In this document: positions 28,474 to 37,905 of the stretch, piece after piece
Layout: the number at the start of each line of letters is the position of its first letter
How positions within the stretch are numbered: the first letter of the stretch is position 1
Origin: Streptomyces sp. f51
GTDB taxonomy: Bacteria > Actinomycetota > Actinomycetes > Streptomycetales > Streptomycetaceae
Assembly (NCBI RefSeq): GCF_037940415.1
Contig: NZ_CP149798.1
Span: forward strand, 5,179,001-5,243,000
DNA: 64,000 bases
Direction: 5' to 3'
Translations under genes and position numbers: made by a program
The notes under the pieces: model-generated
The model's input: the letters and a program-made list of their open reading frames with translations, nothing else
Database searches by the model: none
Told to the model about the DNA's origin: nothing

Positions 28474-29703
28474 TCAGCCGACGTTCAGAAGCCTGTTCGG
28501 CGAACCGGGGCCCGCGTTCGACACCTTGCCCGGCACGGCGTGTCTCACCAGCGCTTTCACCACCTGGGCCGGTGCGGCCCGCGGATGCCCGGCCAGATAC
28601 AGCGCCGCCGCCCCGGCCGCGTGCGGGCTCGCCATCGACGTACCGGAACCGATCGCTCTCGCCATGTCGCCGGTGTACGAAGTCGACGTGATGTCCACCC
28701 CCGGCGCGAAGAGGTCGAGCGAGGCTCCCGTGTCCGAGAAGGGCGCCCGCGCGTCGTTCCGGTCGGTCGCGCCGACCGTGAGCGCCTGGGCGACCCGGGC
28801 GGGGGAGTAGAGCGAGGCGGGCAGCCCGTAGTTGCCGGCCGCGACCGTGTAGGTCACCCCGGAGGCGATGGAGTTGCGGACGGCCGCGTCCAGCTGGGCG
28901 TTGGCGTACCCGCCCAGGCTCAGGTTGGCCACGGCGGGCCTTCTCGCGTGCCGGGTGACCCAGTCGATGCCCGCGATGACCTGCGCGGTGGACCCGGCGC
29001 CCCGGTCGTCGAGGACGCGCACGGCGACGACCCTGGCCCTCTTGGCCACGCCGTACGAGGTTCCGGCGACCGTTCCTGCGACATGGGTGCCGTGACCGTT
29101 GCCGTCCTGCGCCGTCGCGTCGTCGTCCACGAAGTCCCAGCCGTAGCTCGCCCGGCCCCCGAAATCCCGGTGCGTGATGCGGATGCCGGTGTCGATGACG
29201 TAGACGGTCACCCCCGCCCCCTGCGACCCGGGGGCCGTATACCGTCCGTCGAGCGGCCGGGCCCTCTGGTCGATCCGGTCCAGGCCCCACGACGGCGGGT
29301 CCTTCTCGGCGCGGCCCGGCGCCGCGCCGCTGTCCGTGGCCCCGGCGAGCGTGACCCGGGTGTCCTGGACGACGGAGGCCACCCGCGGATCCGCGGCGAG
29401 CAGCCGGGCCGCTCTTCGGCCGGCCCGCACGGCGAAGCCGTCGAGGACCGTGCCGTAGGTGTGGCTGATTCTCGCTCCGTACCGCGCGGCGACGGCCGTC
29501 GCCGCGGTCGCCGACGGAGCCCGTCCGTCCCCCTTGAGCGTCACGATGTAGCTGCCGTCGACGGACCCGGGCTCCCCCGCGCCGAGTATCCGCCCCGCGG
29601 GAGCCGCCTGCGCGGGCGGGGCGATGGCCGAAAGCACCGCGGCCGTCATGACCGCGGTGACACCCGCCGCCCAGCGCAGACGCCACTTCCTCGTCCGTGC
29701 CAT
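28474..29703 (-). CDS. secreted S8 subtilisin-family serine protease
   Basis: A 409-residue extracellular protease precursor. An arginine-rich signal peptide (RTRKWRLRWAAGVTAVMTAAVLS, cleavage near AQA-AP at about 33) is followed by an I9 inhibitor propeptide (SYIVTLKGD through VASVVQD, about 48-120) and the peptidase domain with the full triad: Asp in VIDTGIRITHRD, His in GHGTHVAGTV and Ser in GTSMASPHAAG; AAGNYG supplies the oxyanion Asn. No C-terminal domain. GAGGAGGGG lies 10 nt before the ATG. The proteinase-K-like subgroup is suggested by the spacing. It sits between glgE and glgP without an evident link to glucan metabolism. Confidence 0.95.
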   Translation of the reverse strand: MARTRKWRLRWAAGVTAVMTAAVLSAIAPPAQAAPAGRILGAGEPGSVDGSYIVTLKGDGRAPSATAATAVAARYGARISHTYGTVLDGFAVRAGRRAARLLAADPRVASVVQDTRVTLAGATDSGAAPGRAEKDPPSWGLDRIDQRARPLDGRYTAPGSQGAGVTVYVIDTGIRITHRDFGGRASYGWDFVDDDATAQDGNGHGTHVAGTVAGTSYGVAKRARVVAVRVLDDRGAGSTAQVIAGIDWVTRHARRPAVANLSLGGYANAQLDAAVRNSIASGVTYTVAAGNYGLPASLYSPARVAQALTVGATDRNDARAPFSDTGASLDLFAPGVDITSTSYTGDMARAIGSGTSMASPHAAGAAALYLAGHPRAAPAQVVKALVRHAVPGKVSNAGPGSPNRLLNVG

Positions 29704-30032
29704 GACCTGAGTTCCCCTCCTCAACTCGACGTACCGGGGCCGGAGCGGGCCACTGCGGGCACGGCCCGGCCGTACGTCACCCGGTGAGCCTCTCGTGCGG
29801 TGCGAAGCACCACAAGGCCGCCCATGCGGGCGGAATCGGCCATCCCGTTCGTGAGGTGTCCGCGAGGGTTGCGTCGATTTCACGCCGATGTCACACGGTC
29901 GGCTCCGATCGGAGGCCGTGCCGCGATGCGCCGTGTCGCGAAGGCACCCTCGCCGCTAACGTCGTGGGTGACGAAGGCCGCACAACGCCGTGCGTCCCTT
30001 AGCCGCGTACGTCCTCCGTGAAGGTGGAATTC
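29704..30032. other. 329-bp divergent gap, subtilisin / glgP
   Basis: No coding sequence is supported here. It must hold both promoters. Visible elements are a small GGTGC-GAA-GCACC dyad at 29799-29811, a minus-strand TTGTGG/GAGGCT pair 17 bp apart nearby, a TCCGATCGGA palindrome near 29905, and TAACGT at 29957-29962 reading toward glgP. None is strong enough to call. Confidence 0.4.
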
Positions 30033-32651
30033 GTGAAGGCGATCCGCAGATTCACCGTCCGACCCGTTCTCCCCGAAGCCCTTCACCCGCTCAGTGACCT
30101 GGCCCGCAACCTCCGCTGGTCCTGGCACGCCGGGACCCGCGACCTGTTCCAGTCCGTCGACCCGGAGCGCTGGGCCGAGTGCGGCACCGACCCCGTACGG
30201 CTGCTCGGCAGCGTGCCGGCCGGGCGGCTCGCGGAACTCACCGCGGACAGCGGCTTCCTGCACCGGCTCGCCGAGGTCCGCGACGACCTGCGCGCGTACA
30301 TGAGCGGCGACCGCTGGTACCAGACACAGACCTCCGACCTGCCCGCCGCCATCGCCTACTTCTCGCCCGAGTTCGGCCTCACCGCCGCGCTGCCGCAGTA
30401 CTCGGGGGGCCTCGGCATCCTCGCGGGCGACCATCTCAAGGCCGCCAGCGACCTGGGTGTCCCGCTGATCGGCGTGGGCCTGCTCTACCGGCACGGCTAC
30501 TTCCGCCAGTCGCTGTCCCGCGAGGGCTGGCAGCAGGAGCAGTACCCGGTCCTCGACCCCAACGAACTGCCCGTGGTGCCGCTGAGCGAGGAGGACGGCA
30601 CGCCCGCCCAGGTGTCCCTCGCGCTGCCCGGCGGCCGCGCGCTGCGCGCCCGGATCTGGCTGGCCCAGGTCGGCCGCGTCCCCCTGCTCATGCTCGACTC
30701 CGACGTCGAGGAGAACGGCGCCGGCGAGCGCGGGGTCACCGACCGGCTCTACGGCGGCGGCAGCGAGCACCGGCTGCTCCAGGAGATGCTGCTCGGCATA
30801 GGGGGTGTCAGGGCGGTCCGTACGTACTGCCGGCTGACCGGGCACCCGCAGCCCGAGGTGTTCCACACCAACGAGGGGCACGCGGGGTTCCTCGGCCTGG
30901 AGCGGATCGCCGAACTCGGCGACCGGGGACTGGACTTCGACTCCGCGCTGGAGGCGGTCAGGGCCGGCACGGTCTTCACCACCCACACCCCGGTCCCCGC
31001 GGGCATCGACCGCTTCGACCGGGAGGTGGTCGCCCGCCACTTCGGCGCCGACGCCGAGCTCCCCCGCATCGACGTGGGACGCGTCCTCGCCCTCGGCATG
31101 GAGACGTATCCCGGCGGCGAGCCGAACCTCTTCAACATGGCCGTGATGGGCCTGCGGCTCGGCCAGCGGGCGAACGGCGTCTCCCTGCTGCACGGCCAGG
31201 TCAGCCGGGAGATGTTCTCCGGGCTCTGGCCGGGCTTCGACCCGGAGGAGGTGCCGATCACCTCGGTCACCAACGGCGTCCACGCCCCGACCTGGGTGGC
31301 GCCCGAGGTCTTCCGCCTCGGCGCCCGGCAGGTCGGCGCGCAGCGCACCGAGGACGCGCTGACCGTCGGCGGCTCGGACCGCTGGGACGCCGTGGCCGAG
31401 ATCGCCGACCAGGAGATCTGGGACCTGCGCAGGGTGCTGCGCGAACAACTGGTGGTGGAGGTACGGGACCGGCTGCGGGCGTCCTGGCGCCAGCGCGGCG
31501 CCGGCACGGCCGAACTCGGCTGGATCGACGGCGTGCTCGACCCCGACGTCCTCACCATCGGCTTCGCGCGCCGGGTCCCCTCGTACAAACGGCTGACCCT
31601 CATGCTGAACGACCGCGACCGGCTCATGGACCTGCTGCTGCACCCCGAGCGGCCGGTGCAGATCGTCGTCGCCGGCAAGGCGCACCCCGCGGACGACGGC
31701 GGGAAGCGGCTCATCCAGGAGCTGGTCCGGTTCGCGGACGACCCCCGTGTGCGCCACCGGATCGTCTTCCTGCCCGACTACGGCATGGCGATGGCGCAGA
31801 AGCTCTACCCGGGCTGCGACATCTGGCTCAACAACCCGCTGCGCCCGCTGGAGGCGTGCGGCACGAGCGGGATGAAGGCCGCGCTCAACGGCTGTCTCAA
31901 CCTCTCCGTCCTGGACGGCTGGTGGGACGAGTGGTTCCAGCCCGACTTCGGCTGGGCCATCCCGACCGCCGACGGCACCGCGACCGACGACGACCGGCGG
32001 GACGAGCTGGAGGCCGGCGCCCTGTACGACCTGCTCGAACAGCGGGTGGCCCCCCGCTTCTACGAGCGCGGCCAGGAGGACCTGCCCGACCGGTGGATCG
32101 AGATGGTCCGCCGGACGCTGACCCAACTCGGTCCGAAGGTCCTCGCGGGCCGGATGGTGCGCGAGTACGTGGAGCGCCTGTACGCGCCCGCGGCCCACGC
32201 CCACCGTTCCCTGACCGCCGAGGCGGCCACCGAACTGGCCGCCTGGAAGGCACGGGTCCGTGCGGCCTGGCCGCGGATCACCGTCGATCACGTCGAGGCG
32301 TCCTCGGCGACCACGACGGCCGAGCTGGGCACCACGCTGTCGCTGCGCGTCCGCGTACGCCTCGGCGAGCTCGCCCCGGAGGACGTGGAGGTGCAGGCGG
32401 TCGCGGGCCGGGTCGACACCGACGACCGGATCGCGGACGCGGTCTGTGTCCCGCTGAAGCCGGGCGGCGGACCGGACCTGGAGGGCCGCTGGGCGTACGA
32501 GGGCCCGCTGTCCCTCGACCGCACCGGCTCCTTCGGCTACACCGTCCGGATCCTGCCGTCCCACCGCCTGCTGGCCTCCGGCGCGGAACTGGGCCTGGTG
32601 GCGGTGCCCTCGGAGGAGACGGGGGAGGGCGCGGGTCTGCTGATGCGCTGA
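30033..32651 (+). CDS. glgP: alpha-glucan (maltodextrin/glycogen) phosphorylase
   Basis: GlgP releases glucose-1-phosphate from alpha-glucan ends. The 872-residue product belongs to the actinobacterial GT35 type with an N-terminal DUF3417 segment (LHPLSDLARNLRWSWHAGTRDLF) and a C-terminal extra domain. Core motifs include YFSPEFGLTAALPQYSGGLGILAGDHLKAASDLG, HTNEGHAGFLGLERI, TTHTPVPAGIDRF, the pyridoxal-phosphate region GTSGMKAALNG near residue 615, and PSYKR. I prefer GTG 30033, preceded by AAGGTGGA, so the protein starts KAIRRFTVRP; GTG 30018 is upstream in frame. It is divergent from the glgE cluster and ends in two tandem terminators. Confidence 0.95.
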   Translation: MKAIRRFTVRPVLPEALHPLSDLARNLRWSWHAGTRDLFQSVDPERWAECGTDPVRLLGSVPAGRLAELTADSGFLHRLAEVRDDLRAYMSGDRWYQTQTSDLPAAIAYFSPEFGLTAALPQYSGGLGILAGDHLKAASDLGVPLIGVGLLYRHGYFRQSLSREGWQQEQYPVLDPNELPVVPLSEEDGTPAQVSLALPGGRALRARIWLAQVGRVPLLMLDSDVEENGAGERGVTDRLYGGGSEHRLLQEMLLGIGGVRAVRTYCRLTGHPQPEVFHTNEGHAGFLGLERIAELGDRGLDFDSALEAVRAGTVFTTHTPVPAGIDRFDREVVARHFGADAELPRIDVGRVLALGMETYPGGEPNLFNMAVMGLRLGQRANGVSLLHGQVSREMFSGLWPGFDPEEVPITSVTNGVHAPTWVAPEVFRLGARQVGAQRTEDALTVGGSDRWDAVAEIADQEIWDLRRVLREQLVVEVRDRLRASWRQRGAGTAELGWIDGVLDPDVLTIGFARRVPSYKRLTLMLNDRDRLMDLLLHPERPVQIVVAGKAHPADDGGKRLIQELVRFADDPRVRHRIVFLPDYGMAMAQKLYPGCDIWLNNPLRPLEACGTSGMKAALNGCLNLSVLDGWWDEWFQPDFGWAIPTADGTATDDDRRDELEAGALYDLLEQRVAPRFYERGQEDLPDRWIEMVRRTLTQLGPKVLAGRMVREYVERLYAPAAHAHRSLTAEAATELAAWKARVRAAWPRITVDHVEASSATTTAELGTTLSLRVRVRLGELAPEDVEVQAVAGRVDTDDRIADAVCVPLKPGGGPDLEGRWAYEGPLSLDRTGSFGYTVRILPSHRLLASGAELGLVAVPSEETGEGAGLLMR

Positions 32652-32678
32652 GAGGCGACGACCCGACCGGCACGAGAA

Positions 32679-32707
32679 GGGGTGAGCCGTGCACGACGGC
32701 TCACCCC
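32679..32707 (+). terminator. first of tandem glgP terminators
   Basis: GGGGTGAGCCGT (32679-32690) pairs perfectly with ACGGCTCACCCC (32696-32707), loop GCACG. Confidence 0.85.
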
Positions 32708-32722
32708 GTCCGCGTACGAAGA

Positions 32723-32753
32723 GGGGGTGGCCCGTTGACGACGGGTCACCCCC
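32723..32753 (+). terminator. second of tandem glgP terminators
   Basis: A 13-bp stem with one G-U pair (32723-32735 with 32741-32753), loop TGACG. Its sequence is closely related to the hairpin 44 bp upstream, so it looks like a duplicated terminator. It also serves the convergent DUF1990 gene. Confidence 0.85.
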
Positions 32754-32792
32754 GCCGCGTCGGCCGGTCCCGGGCGGTGCGCGCGGGGTGCC

Positions 32793-33293
32793 TCAGTCGT
32801 CGAGCCCCGCGCACAGGCGTCTGAGCACCTTGCCGCAGCGCTGGGCGTAGACGCGCTGGAGGCCGCGCGTGGCCGCGCCGCCCGCGCGGGCGTACCACTT
32901 GGCCGCCCGGCTGAAGGCGCTGACCGTCAGCCAGACGGTGCCGTCACCGGTGCGGGAGACCACGAAGGCCTCCTCGCCGCACTCGGGATGACCGGAAAGG
33001 GTTCCGTAGGCCCACGCGGTGCGCCGCGGTTCCTCGGCGGTCCAGACGACCCGGCAGGGGGCCTTGATCGGGCCGATCGCGACCGTGACGTCGACGCCCG
33101 GCGCCGCCTTGCCGGCGTCGCAGACCATGCCGATCCCCATGGCCCGGTGCAGTTCCCAGGTCATCAGGGCCTCGGAGGCGCGCCGGAAGACGGCCTCGCC
33201 CTCGCCGATGCGGGAGCGGACGTGCAGTCGGTGGAAGCCCGGGGGGCAGCGGTCCTCGCGGGTCGCGCCCACGTCCTCGTACGTGTAGGGCAT
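32793..33293 (-). CDS. DUF1990 family protein
   Basis: The 166-residue cytoplasmic protein has the DUF1990 layout: YEDVGATRED and PGFHRLHVRSRIGEGEAVFRRA near the N-terminus, W-x-x-H-R-A in TWELHRAMGIGM near residue 46, and GTLSGHPECGEEAFVV plus TVWLTVSAFSRAAKWYARAGGA in the C-terminal half. No enzymatic residues are established for the family, and I assign no function. It lies between glgP and a metalloprotease gene, separated from both by hairpins, so it is probably monocistronic. Confidence 0.88.
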   Translation of the reverse strand: MPYTYEDVGATREDRCPPGFHRLHVRSRIGEGEAVFRRASEALMTWELHRAMGIGMVCDAGKAAPGVDVTVAIGPIKAPCRVVWTAEEPRRTAWAYGTLSGHPECGEEAFVVSRTGDGTVWLTVSAFSRAAKWYARAGGAATRGLQRVYAQRCGKVLRRLCAGLDD

Positions 33294-33307
33294 GGGGGCA
33301 AGCGTAG

Positions 33308-33343
33308 GGCGGCACCCGGCACGGTTCCGTGCCGGGTGCCGCC
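33308..33343 (-). terminator. terminator of first M4 protease gene
   Basis: GGCGGCACCCGGCACGG (33308-33324) and its exact complement (33327-33343) form a 16-17 bp stem with a minimal loop, 20 bp past the protease stop. Confidence 0.8.
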
Positions 33344-33363
33344 TCGGTTCGGTTACGTTCGCG

Positions 33364-35025
33364 CTAGCTGACGTTGACCGCGCTCCACGCGGCCGCGACC
33401 GCGTTGTACTGGGTGCTGCCCGAGCCGTACAGGGCCGCCGCCGCCGAGAGGGTCCCGGTGCGGGCGGACTTGTAGTTGGTCGAGGACGTGAAGTACGTCG
33501 TCAGCGCCTTGTACCAGATCTGGAGCGCCGCGGCGCGGCCGATGCCGGTGACCGTGGAGCCGTTGTACGTCGGCGAGTTGTAGCTGACTCCGTTGATCGT
33601 CTTGGCGCCGCTGCCCTCCGCGAGGAGGTAGAAGAAGTGGTTCGCGACACCGGACGAGTAGTGCACGTCGAGGTTGCCGACGCTGGACGACCAGTTGTCG
33701 GCGGAGCCGCCGTCCTTGCTGGGCTTGTCCATGTAGCGCAGCGGGGTGCCGTCGCCGTTGATGTTGATCTTCTCGCCGATGAGGTAGTCGCCCACGTCGG
33801 AGGAGTTGTTGGCGTAGAACTCGACACCCGTGCCGAAGATGTCCGAGGTGGCCTCGTTGAGGCCGCCGGACTCGCCGGAGTAGTTCAGGCCGGCGGTGTT
33901 GGCGGTGACGCCGTGGCTCATCTCGTGTCCGGCCACGTCCAGCGAGGTCAGCGGGTGCGTGTTGCCCGAGCCGTCGCCGTAGGTCATGCAGAAGCAGCTG
34001 TCGTCCCAGAACGCGTTGACGTACGCGTTGCCGTAGTGGACGCGCGAGTACGCTCCGACGCCGTTGTTCTTGATGCCGCTGCGGCCGAAGGTGTTCTTGT
34101 AGAAGTCCCAGGTCTCCTGGGCGCCGTAGGCGGCGTCGGCGGCCGCCGTCTGGTCGGTGGTGGAGCTGGAGGCGGTGCCGGTGCCCCAGACGTCGTCCGC
34201 GTCGGTGAACAGCGTGCCCGTGGAGGAGGACGTGCTGTGCGACTTGTTGTACGTCTTGTGACCGCCGCGGGTGCCGTCGGTCAGGCTGTACGTCGAGCCC
34301 GACAGGGTCGTGTTGAGGGTGACCGTGCCCGAGTAGAGGGTCTTGCCGGTGCCGGTCTCGATGCCCTGGTACTCGAAGAGCTTCTTGCCGGTGGCCGCGT
34401 CGGTGATGACGTGCAGCTCGTTCGGGGTGCCGTCGTCCTGGAGGCCGCCGACGACGGTCTCGTAGGCGAGGGTCGGCCTGCCGCTCGCCGCCCAGATCAC
34501 CTTGCGGGGCGCGCGGTCGGCGGCGGTCTTGGCGGAGCCCGCGTCCTTGGCCGCGGTCAGCGCCTGCTTCTCGGCCTTGGCGGTGGTGACCAGCGGCTTG
34601 AGCGAGGCGACCTTGATGGACGCCTTGGTCGCCTTGGTCACGCCCTCGGTCCTGCCGGCCTTCTCGTGCACGACCAGGTCGCCGCCGAGGACCGGAATGC
34701 CGTTGTACGTGCGCTCGTAGCGGGTGTGGACCGTGCCGTCGGCGTCCTTGACGACGTCTCTGACGACCAGCTTCTCCTTGGCGCCGAGACCTATGCGGCG
34801 GGCCGTCTCCGTCCGGGCCGCGTCGGCCTTCTGGATGAGCGCGGTGCGCGCGGAGGCGGAGAGCAGGACGGGCGAACCGGCGAGGGGGGTGGTCTTGCCG
34901 GCTGGGGCGGCCGCCGTCTGGGCGGCGGCACCGGTGGTCAGACCGGTGGTGAGCAGGGCTCCGGCGGCGACAGCGGTGGCGATGGCCAGAGTGGTGCGCT
35001 TGTGACGCGCGTAGAGGGGAGTCAC
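33364..35025 (-). CDS. secreted M4 (thermolysin-type) zinc metalloprotease
   Basis: A 553-residue precursor from GTG 35025, with AAGGAG 5 nt upstream. Signal peptide (RHKRTTLAIATAVAAGALLTTG, cleavage near AAA-Q at about 35), FTP/PepSY propeptide (about 60-215; TRYERTYNGIPVLGGDLVV, APRKVIWAASGRPTLAYETV), then the catalytic domain with the zinc motif GHEMSHGVT, the third ligand in GGLNEATSDIFG and the transition-state His in DVHYSSGVANHFF. It ends directly after the catalytic domain. The central 147 bp (33971-34117) and 98 bp (34424-34521) are identical to the upstream paralogue, showing a recent duplication or gene conversion. Confidence 0.95.
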   Translation of the reverse strand: MTPLYARHKRTTLAIATAVAAGALLTTGLTTGAAAQTAAAPAGKTTPLAGSPVLLSASARTALIQKADAARTETARRIGLGAKEKLVVRDVVKDADGTVHTRYERTYNGIPVLGGDLVVHEKAGRTEGVTKATKASIKVASLKPLVTTAKAEKQALTAAKDAGSAKTAADRAPRKVIWAASGRPTLAYETVVGGLQDDGTPNELHVITDAATGKKLFEYQGIETGTGKTLYSGTVTLNTTLSGSTYSLTDGTRGGHKTYNKSHSTSSSTGTLFTDADDVWGTGTASSSTTDQTAAADAAYGAQETWDFYKNTFGRSGIKNNGVGAYSRVHYGNAYVNAFWDDSCFCMTYGDGSGNTHPLTSLDVAGHEMSHGVTANTAGLNYSGESGGLNEATSDIFGTGVEFYANNSSDVGDYLIGEKININGDGTPLRYMDKPSKDGGSADNWSSSVGNLDVHYSSGVANHFFYLLAEGSGAKTINGVSYNSPTYNGSTVTGIGRAAALQIWYKALTTYFTSSTNYKSARTGTLSAAAALYGSGSTQYNAVAAAWSAVNVS

Positions 35026-35257
35026 GCAAGCTCCTTCTTGTGGGGACGTCCGAGCGGCGTGGGGGCCGGAAGGACGGTTGTGAAGTTGCGGTGCGGGTGA
35101 GCCGTGCGGGTGAAGCGTGCCATCCCAGGCGCGTACATGTCAGGAGGCCTTAAGGACCTTGGCCGAAAATCGGCGATCAGGTGAACAGTTGGGGTCTCCG
35201 GCGGCGGCCGGGCGCCGTCAAGAACGGGTCAACGCAAACCCGGGCGCGGGCAAAGGG

Positions 35258-35297
35258 GGGCGCCGCCCCGGGGAGTCGGATCCCCGGGGCGGCGCCC
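35258..35297 (-). terminator. terminator of second M4 protease gene
   Basis: A perfect 17-bp stem (35258-35274 with 35281-35297), loop GTCGGA, begins 35 bp past the stop codon. Confidence 0.85.
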
Positions 35298-35332
35298 TCG
35301 TGTGCCGGTGGTTCGCGGACCTCCGTCGCGGT

Positions 35333-37378
35333 CTACGGGAAGGTCAGTTTCCAGCTGTCGATGTAGCCGGTGTCCTGGGCCGCCTTGTCCTGGACCTTCA
35401 GTTTCCAGGTGCCGTTGGCGACTTCGGAGGACGCGTTGACCGTGTAGGTCGTGTTCACGTTGTCCGCCGAGTCGGACGAGCTGGTGCTCTTCAGACGGTA
35501 GGTCGAGCCGTCCGGGGCGACCAGGTCGATCTGAAGGTCACCGCGCCAGGTGTGCACGATGTTCACGGCGACCGCGAGGTTCGACGGGGCGTTGCCGGTG
35601 CGGCCGGTGACCGTGATCGACGAGGTGACCGCGGGACCGTTGTCCGGAATCGATACGTCGGTCGTGTTCTCGAACGACGTGCCGCCACCGCCGCCACCGC
35701 CCGGCCGTGAACCGACGTTCACCGCTGCCCAGGCGTTCGCCACGGCGGTGTACTCGGCGCTGGTCGTGCCGTACAGCTCACCCGCCGCCGCGAGCGTGCC
35801 GGTGCGCGCCGACGCGTAGTTGGTGGTCGAGGTGAACTTGGTGGTGAGCGCGCGGTACCAGATCTGGAGCGCCTTGTCGCGGCCGATCCCGGTGACGGGG
35901 AGCCCGTCGGAGGTGGGCGAGTTGTAGCTGACGCCGTTGATGACCTTGGCGCCGCTGCCCTCGCTCAGCAGGTAGAAGAAGTGGTTGGCGACACCCGAGG
36001 AGTAGTGCACGTCGAGGTTGCCGACACCGGAGTACCAGCTGTCGGCGGAGCCGCCGTCCTTGCTGGGCTTGTCCATGTAGCGCAGCGGGGTGCCGTCGCC
36101 GTTGATGTCGATCTTCTCGCCGATGAGGTAGTCGCCCACGTCGGTCGAGTTGTTGGCGTAGAACTCCACGCCGGTGCCGAAGATGTCGGAGGTCGCCTCG
36201 TTGAGGCCGCCGGACTCTCCCGAGTAGTTCAGGCCCGCGGTGTTGGAGGTGACACCGTGGCTCATCTCGTGGCCCGCGACGTCCAGCGCGGTCAGCGGGT
36301 CGTTGTTCCCCGACCCGTCGCCGTAGGTCATGCAGAAGCAGCTGTCGTCCCAGAACGCGTTGACGTACGCGTTGCCGTAGTGGACGCGCGAGTACGCTCC
36401 GACGCCGTTGTTCTTGATGCCGCTGCGGCCGAAGGTGTTCTTGTAGAAGTCCCAGGTCTCCGCGGCGCCGTAGTGCGCGTCCGCGCCGGCCGTGGCGGCG
36501 TTCGACGTGGTGCCGTTGCCCCAGGTGTCGCTCGTCTGTGAGAACAGCGTGCCGGTGCCCGACGTGCCACGGTTCAGGTTGTACGTCTTGTGGCCGCCGC
36601 GCGCGCCGTCCGTGAGCGTGAAGTTGGAGCCCGACTGCGTGGTCGTCAGGTTCACCTGGCCGCTGTACTGGGTGTTGCCGATGCCGGTCTCGATGCCCTG
36701 GTACTCGTAGAGCTTCTTGCCGGTGGCCGCGTCGGTGATGACGTGCAGCTGGTTGGGGGTGCCGTCGTCCTGGAGGCCGCCGACGACGGTCTCGTAGGCG
36801 AGGGTCGGCCTGCCGCTCGCCGCCCAGATCACCTTGCGGGGCGCGCGGTCGGCCGTGGTGCTCTTCGAACCGGCGGCCCTCGCGGCGGACAGCGCCTGCT
36901 TCTCCGCCGTGCCGGCGGCGACCGCGGGCTTGAGGGTGGCGACCTTGAGGGACGCGCTCGTCGCCTTGTAGACGTGCCCGGTCCGGCCGGACTTGGAGGT
37001 GTCGACGACCATGTCGCCGCCGAGGACCGGCAGTCCGTCGTACGTCCGCTCGTAGCGGGTGTGGACGGTGCCGTCGGCGTCCTTCATGACGTCACGGGCG
37101 ACGAGGCTCTCGCCGGCGCCGAGACCCAGGTCCCGGGCGGTGGTGGCCTTGGCCGAGTCGGCGTCGCGTATCAGCTCGGCGCGCTGCGAGGCGCTGAGCT
37201 TCATCGTGACGGCGCCCGGGTTGATCCTGCCCGCCCGGGGGGCCTGTTCGGGGGCGGCGCTCGCGGCGCCCGACTGGACGGCCGCGGCCAGCAGCGCGGA
37301 GACGCCGACGAGGGCGACACCGGCGACACGGCGCTTGGTGATGTGGGAGGTGCGTCTGTGGGGAGAACTGCTGCTCAA
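35333..37378 (-). CDS. secreted M4 metalloprotease with P/Homo B domain
   Basis: A paralogue of the neighbouring protease. It has a signal peptide (RRTSHITKRRVAGVALVGVSALLAAAV), FTP/PepSY propeptide, and the same GHEMSHGVT and GGLNEATSD zinc ligands, followed by a glycine run (PGGGGGGGT) and a roughly 110-residue P/Homo B domain (TTDVSIPDNGPAVTSSITV through GYIDSWKLTFP) that its sister lacks. Start uncertain: TTG 37378 lies 6 nt after AAGGAG, GTG 37381 only 3 nt, and ATG 37396 has no site; I chose TTG (681 residues). P domains usually aid folding or substrate choice. Separate terminators indicate the two genes are independent units. Confidence 0.94.
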   Translation of the reverse strand: MSSSSPHRRTSHITKRRVAGVALVGVSALLAAAVQSGAASAAPEQAPRAGRINPGAVTMKLSASQRAELIRDADSAKATTARDLGLGAGESLVARDVMKDADGTVHTRYERTYDGLPVLGGDMVVDTSKSGRTGHVYKATSASLKVATLKPAVAAGTAEKQALSAARAAGSKSTTADRAPRKVIWAASGRPTLAYETVVGGLQDDGTPNQLHVITDAATGKKLYEYQGIETGIGNTQYSGQVNLTTTQSGSNFTLTDGARGGHKTYNLNRGTSGTGTLFSQTSDTWGNGTTSNAATAGADAHYGAAETWDFYKNTFGRSGIKNNGVGAYSRVHYGNAYVNAFWDDSCFCMTYGDGSGNNDPLTALDVAGHEMSHGVTSNTAGLNYSGESGGLNEATSDIFGTGVEFYANNSTDVGDYLIGEKIDINGDGTPLRYMDKPSKDGGSADSWYSGVGNLDVHYSSGVANHFFYLLSEGSGAKVINGVSYNSPTSDGLPVTGIGRDKALQIWYRALTTKFTSTTNYASARTGTLAAAGELYGTTSAEYTAVANAWAAVNVGSRPGGGGGGGTSFENTTDVSIPDNGPAVTSSITVTGRTGNAPSNLAVAVNIVHTWRGDLQIDLVAPDGSTYRLKSTSSSDSADNVNTTYTVNASSEVANGTWKLKVQDKAAQDTGYIDSWKLTFP

Positions 37379-37905
37379 CACTGACTCCTTCTGCATGGCC
37401 GCGGGTCGCGCGGCCAGGGGAGACCGGACGATGGAGGGACCCGTCCGGGCAGAACTGGGCGGTACGCGGAACCAGGTGCATGGGGTCGTACGGCACAACA
37501 CAGCGGGATTTGCTGTGAGGTTGCTGTGAAGTTGCCGAGGGAAGAGTGGCAGGAGATAACCCTTTCTGTCAGGACCACATCACGAAAATGGCCGGAAACG
37601 GTCCGTTGTCCGGTTAGTCATGTTCGGTATACGGACTGTCCTTCGGGTGTTCGTCCCGGCGTGAAGGAGCGAGCGCGGCCCGGGCGGGCGGGCGGACCTC
37701 TGACCGGGCGCCCCGTACCGCCAGATGACCGGCCCGCCGTCAGCAACGGAATGAAGCCCAGACCCTTTCGAGCGGCTTCCGGCACGTCCGCTCGCCTGCC
37801 TCCCGCCCCTGCGGTTTGAGTGATCCACGGCATTCCGGCCCGTCCCGGGCGTCCTGGACCGGGCGAAGCGGTGCGAGCCGGACACGTACTCCCGCAGGAG
37901 GTTTG
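37379..37905. other. 527-bp divergent gap, M4 protease / TNT gene
   Basis: No gene is supported. It must carry both promoters. The 37500-37640 part is relatively AT-rich and includes GGTATACGG near 37626, which reads as TATACC toward the protease, but no well-spaced -35 was found. An open frame from 37816 runs into the TNT gene but its first 30 codons lack a ribosome-binding site and precede a proper signal peptide start. Confidence 0.4.

Noticed and set aside
37816..37905. N-terminal 30-residue extension of the TNT protein
   Set aside because: It lacks a ribosome-binding site and would bury the signal peptide; GTG 37906 has AGGAGG upstream.
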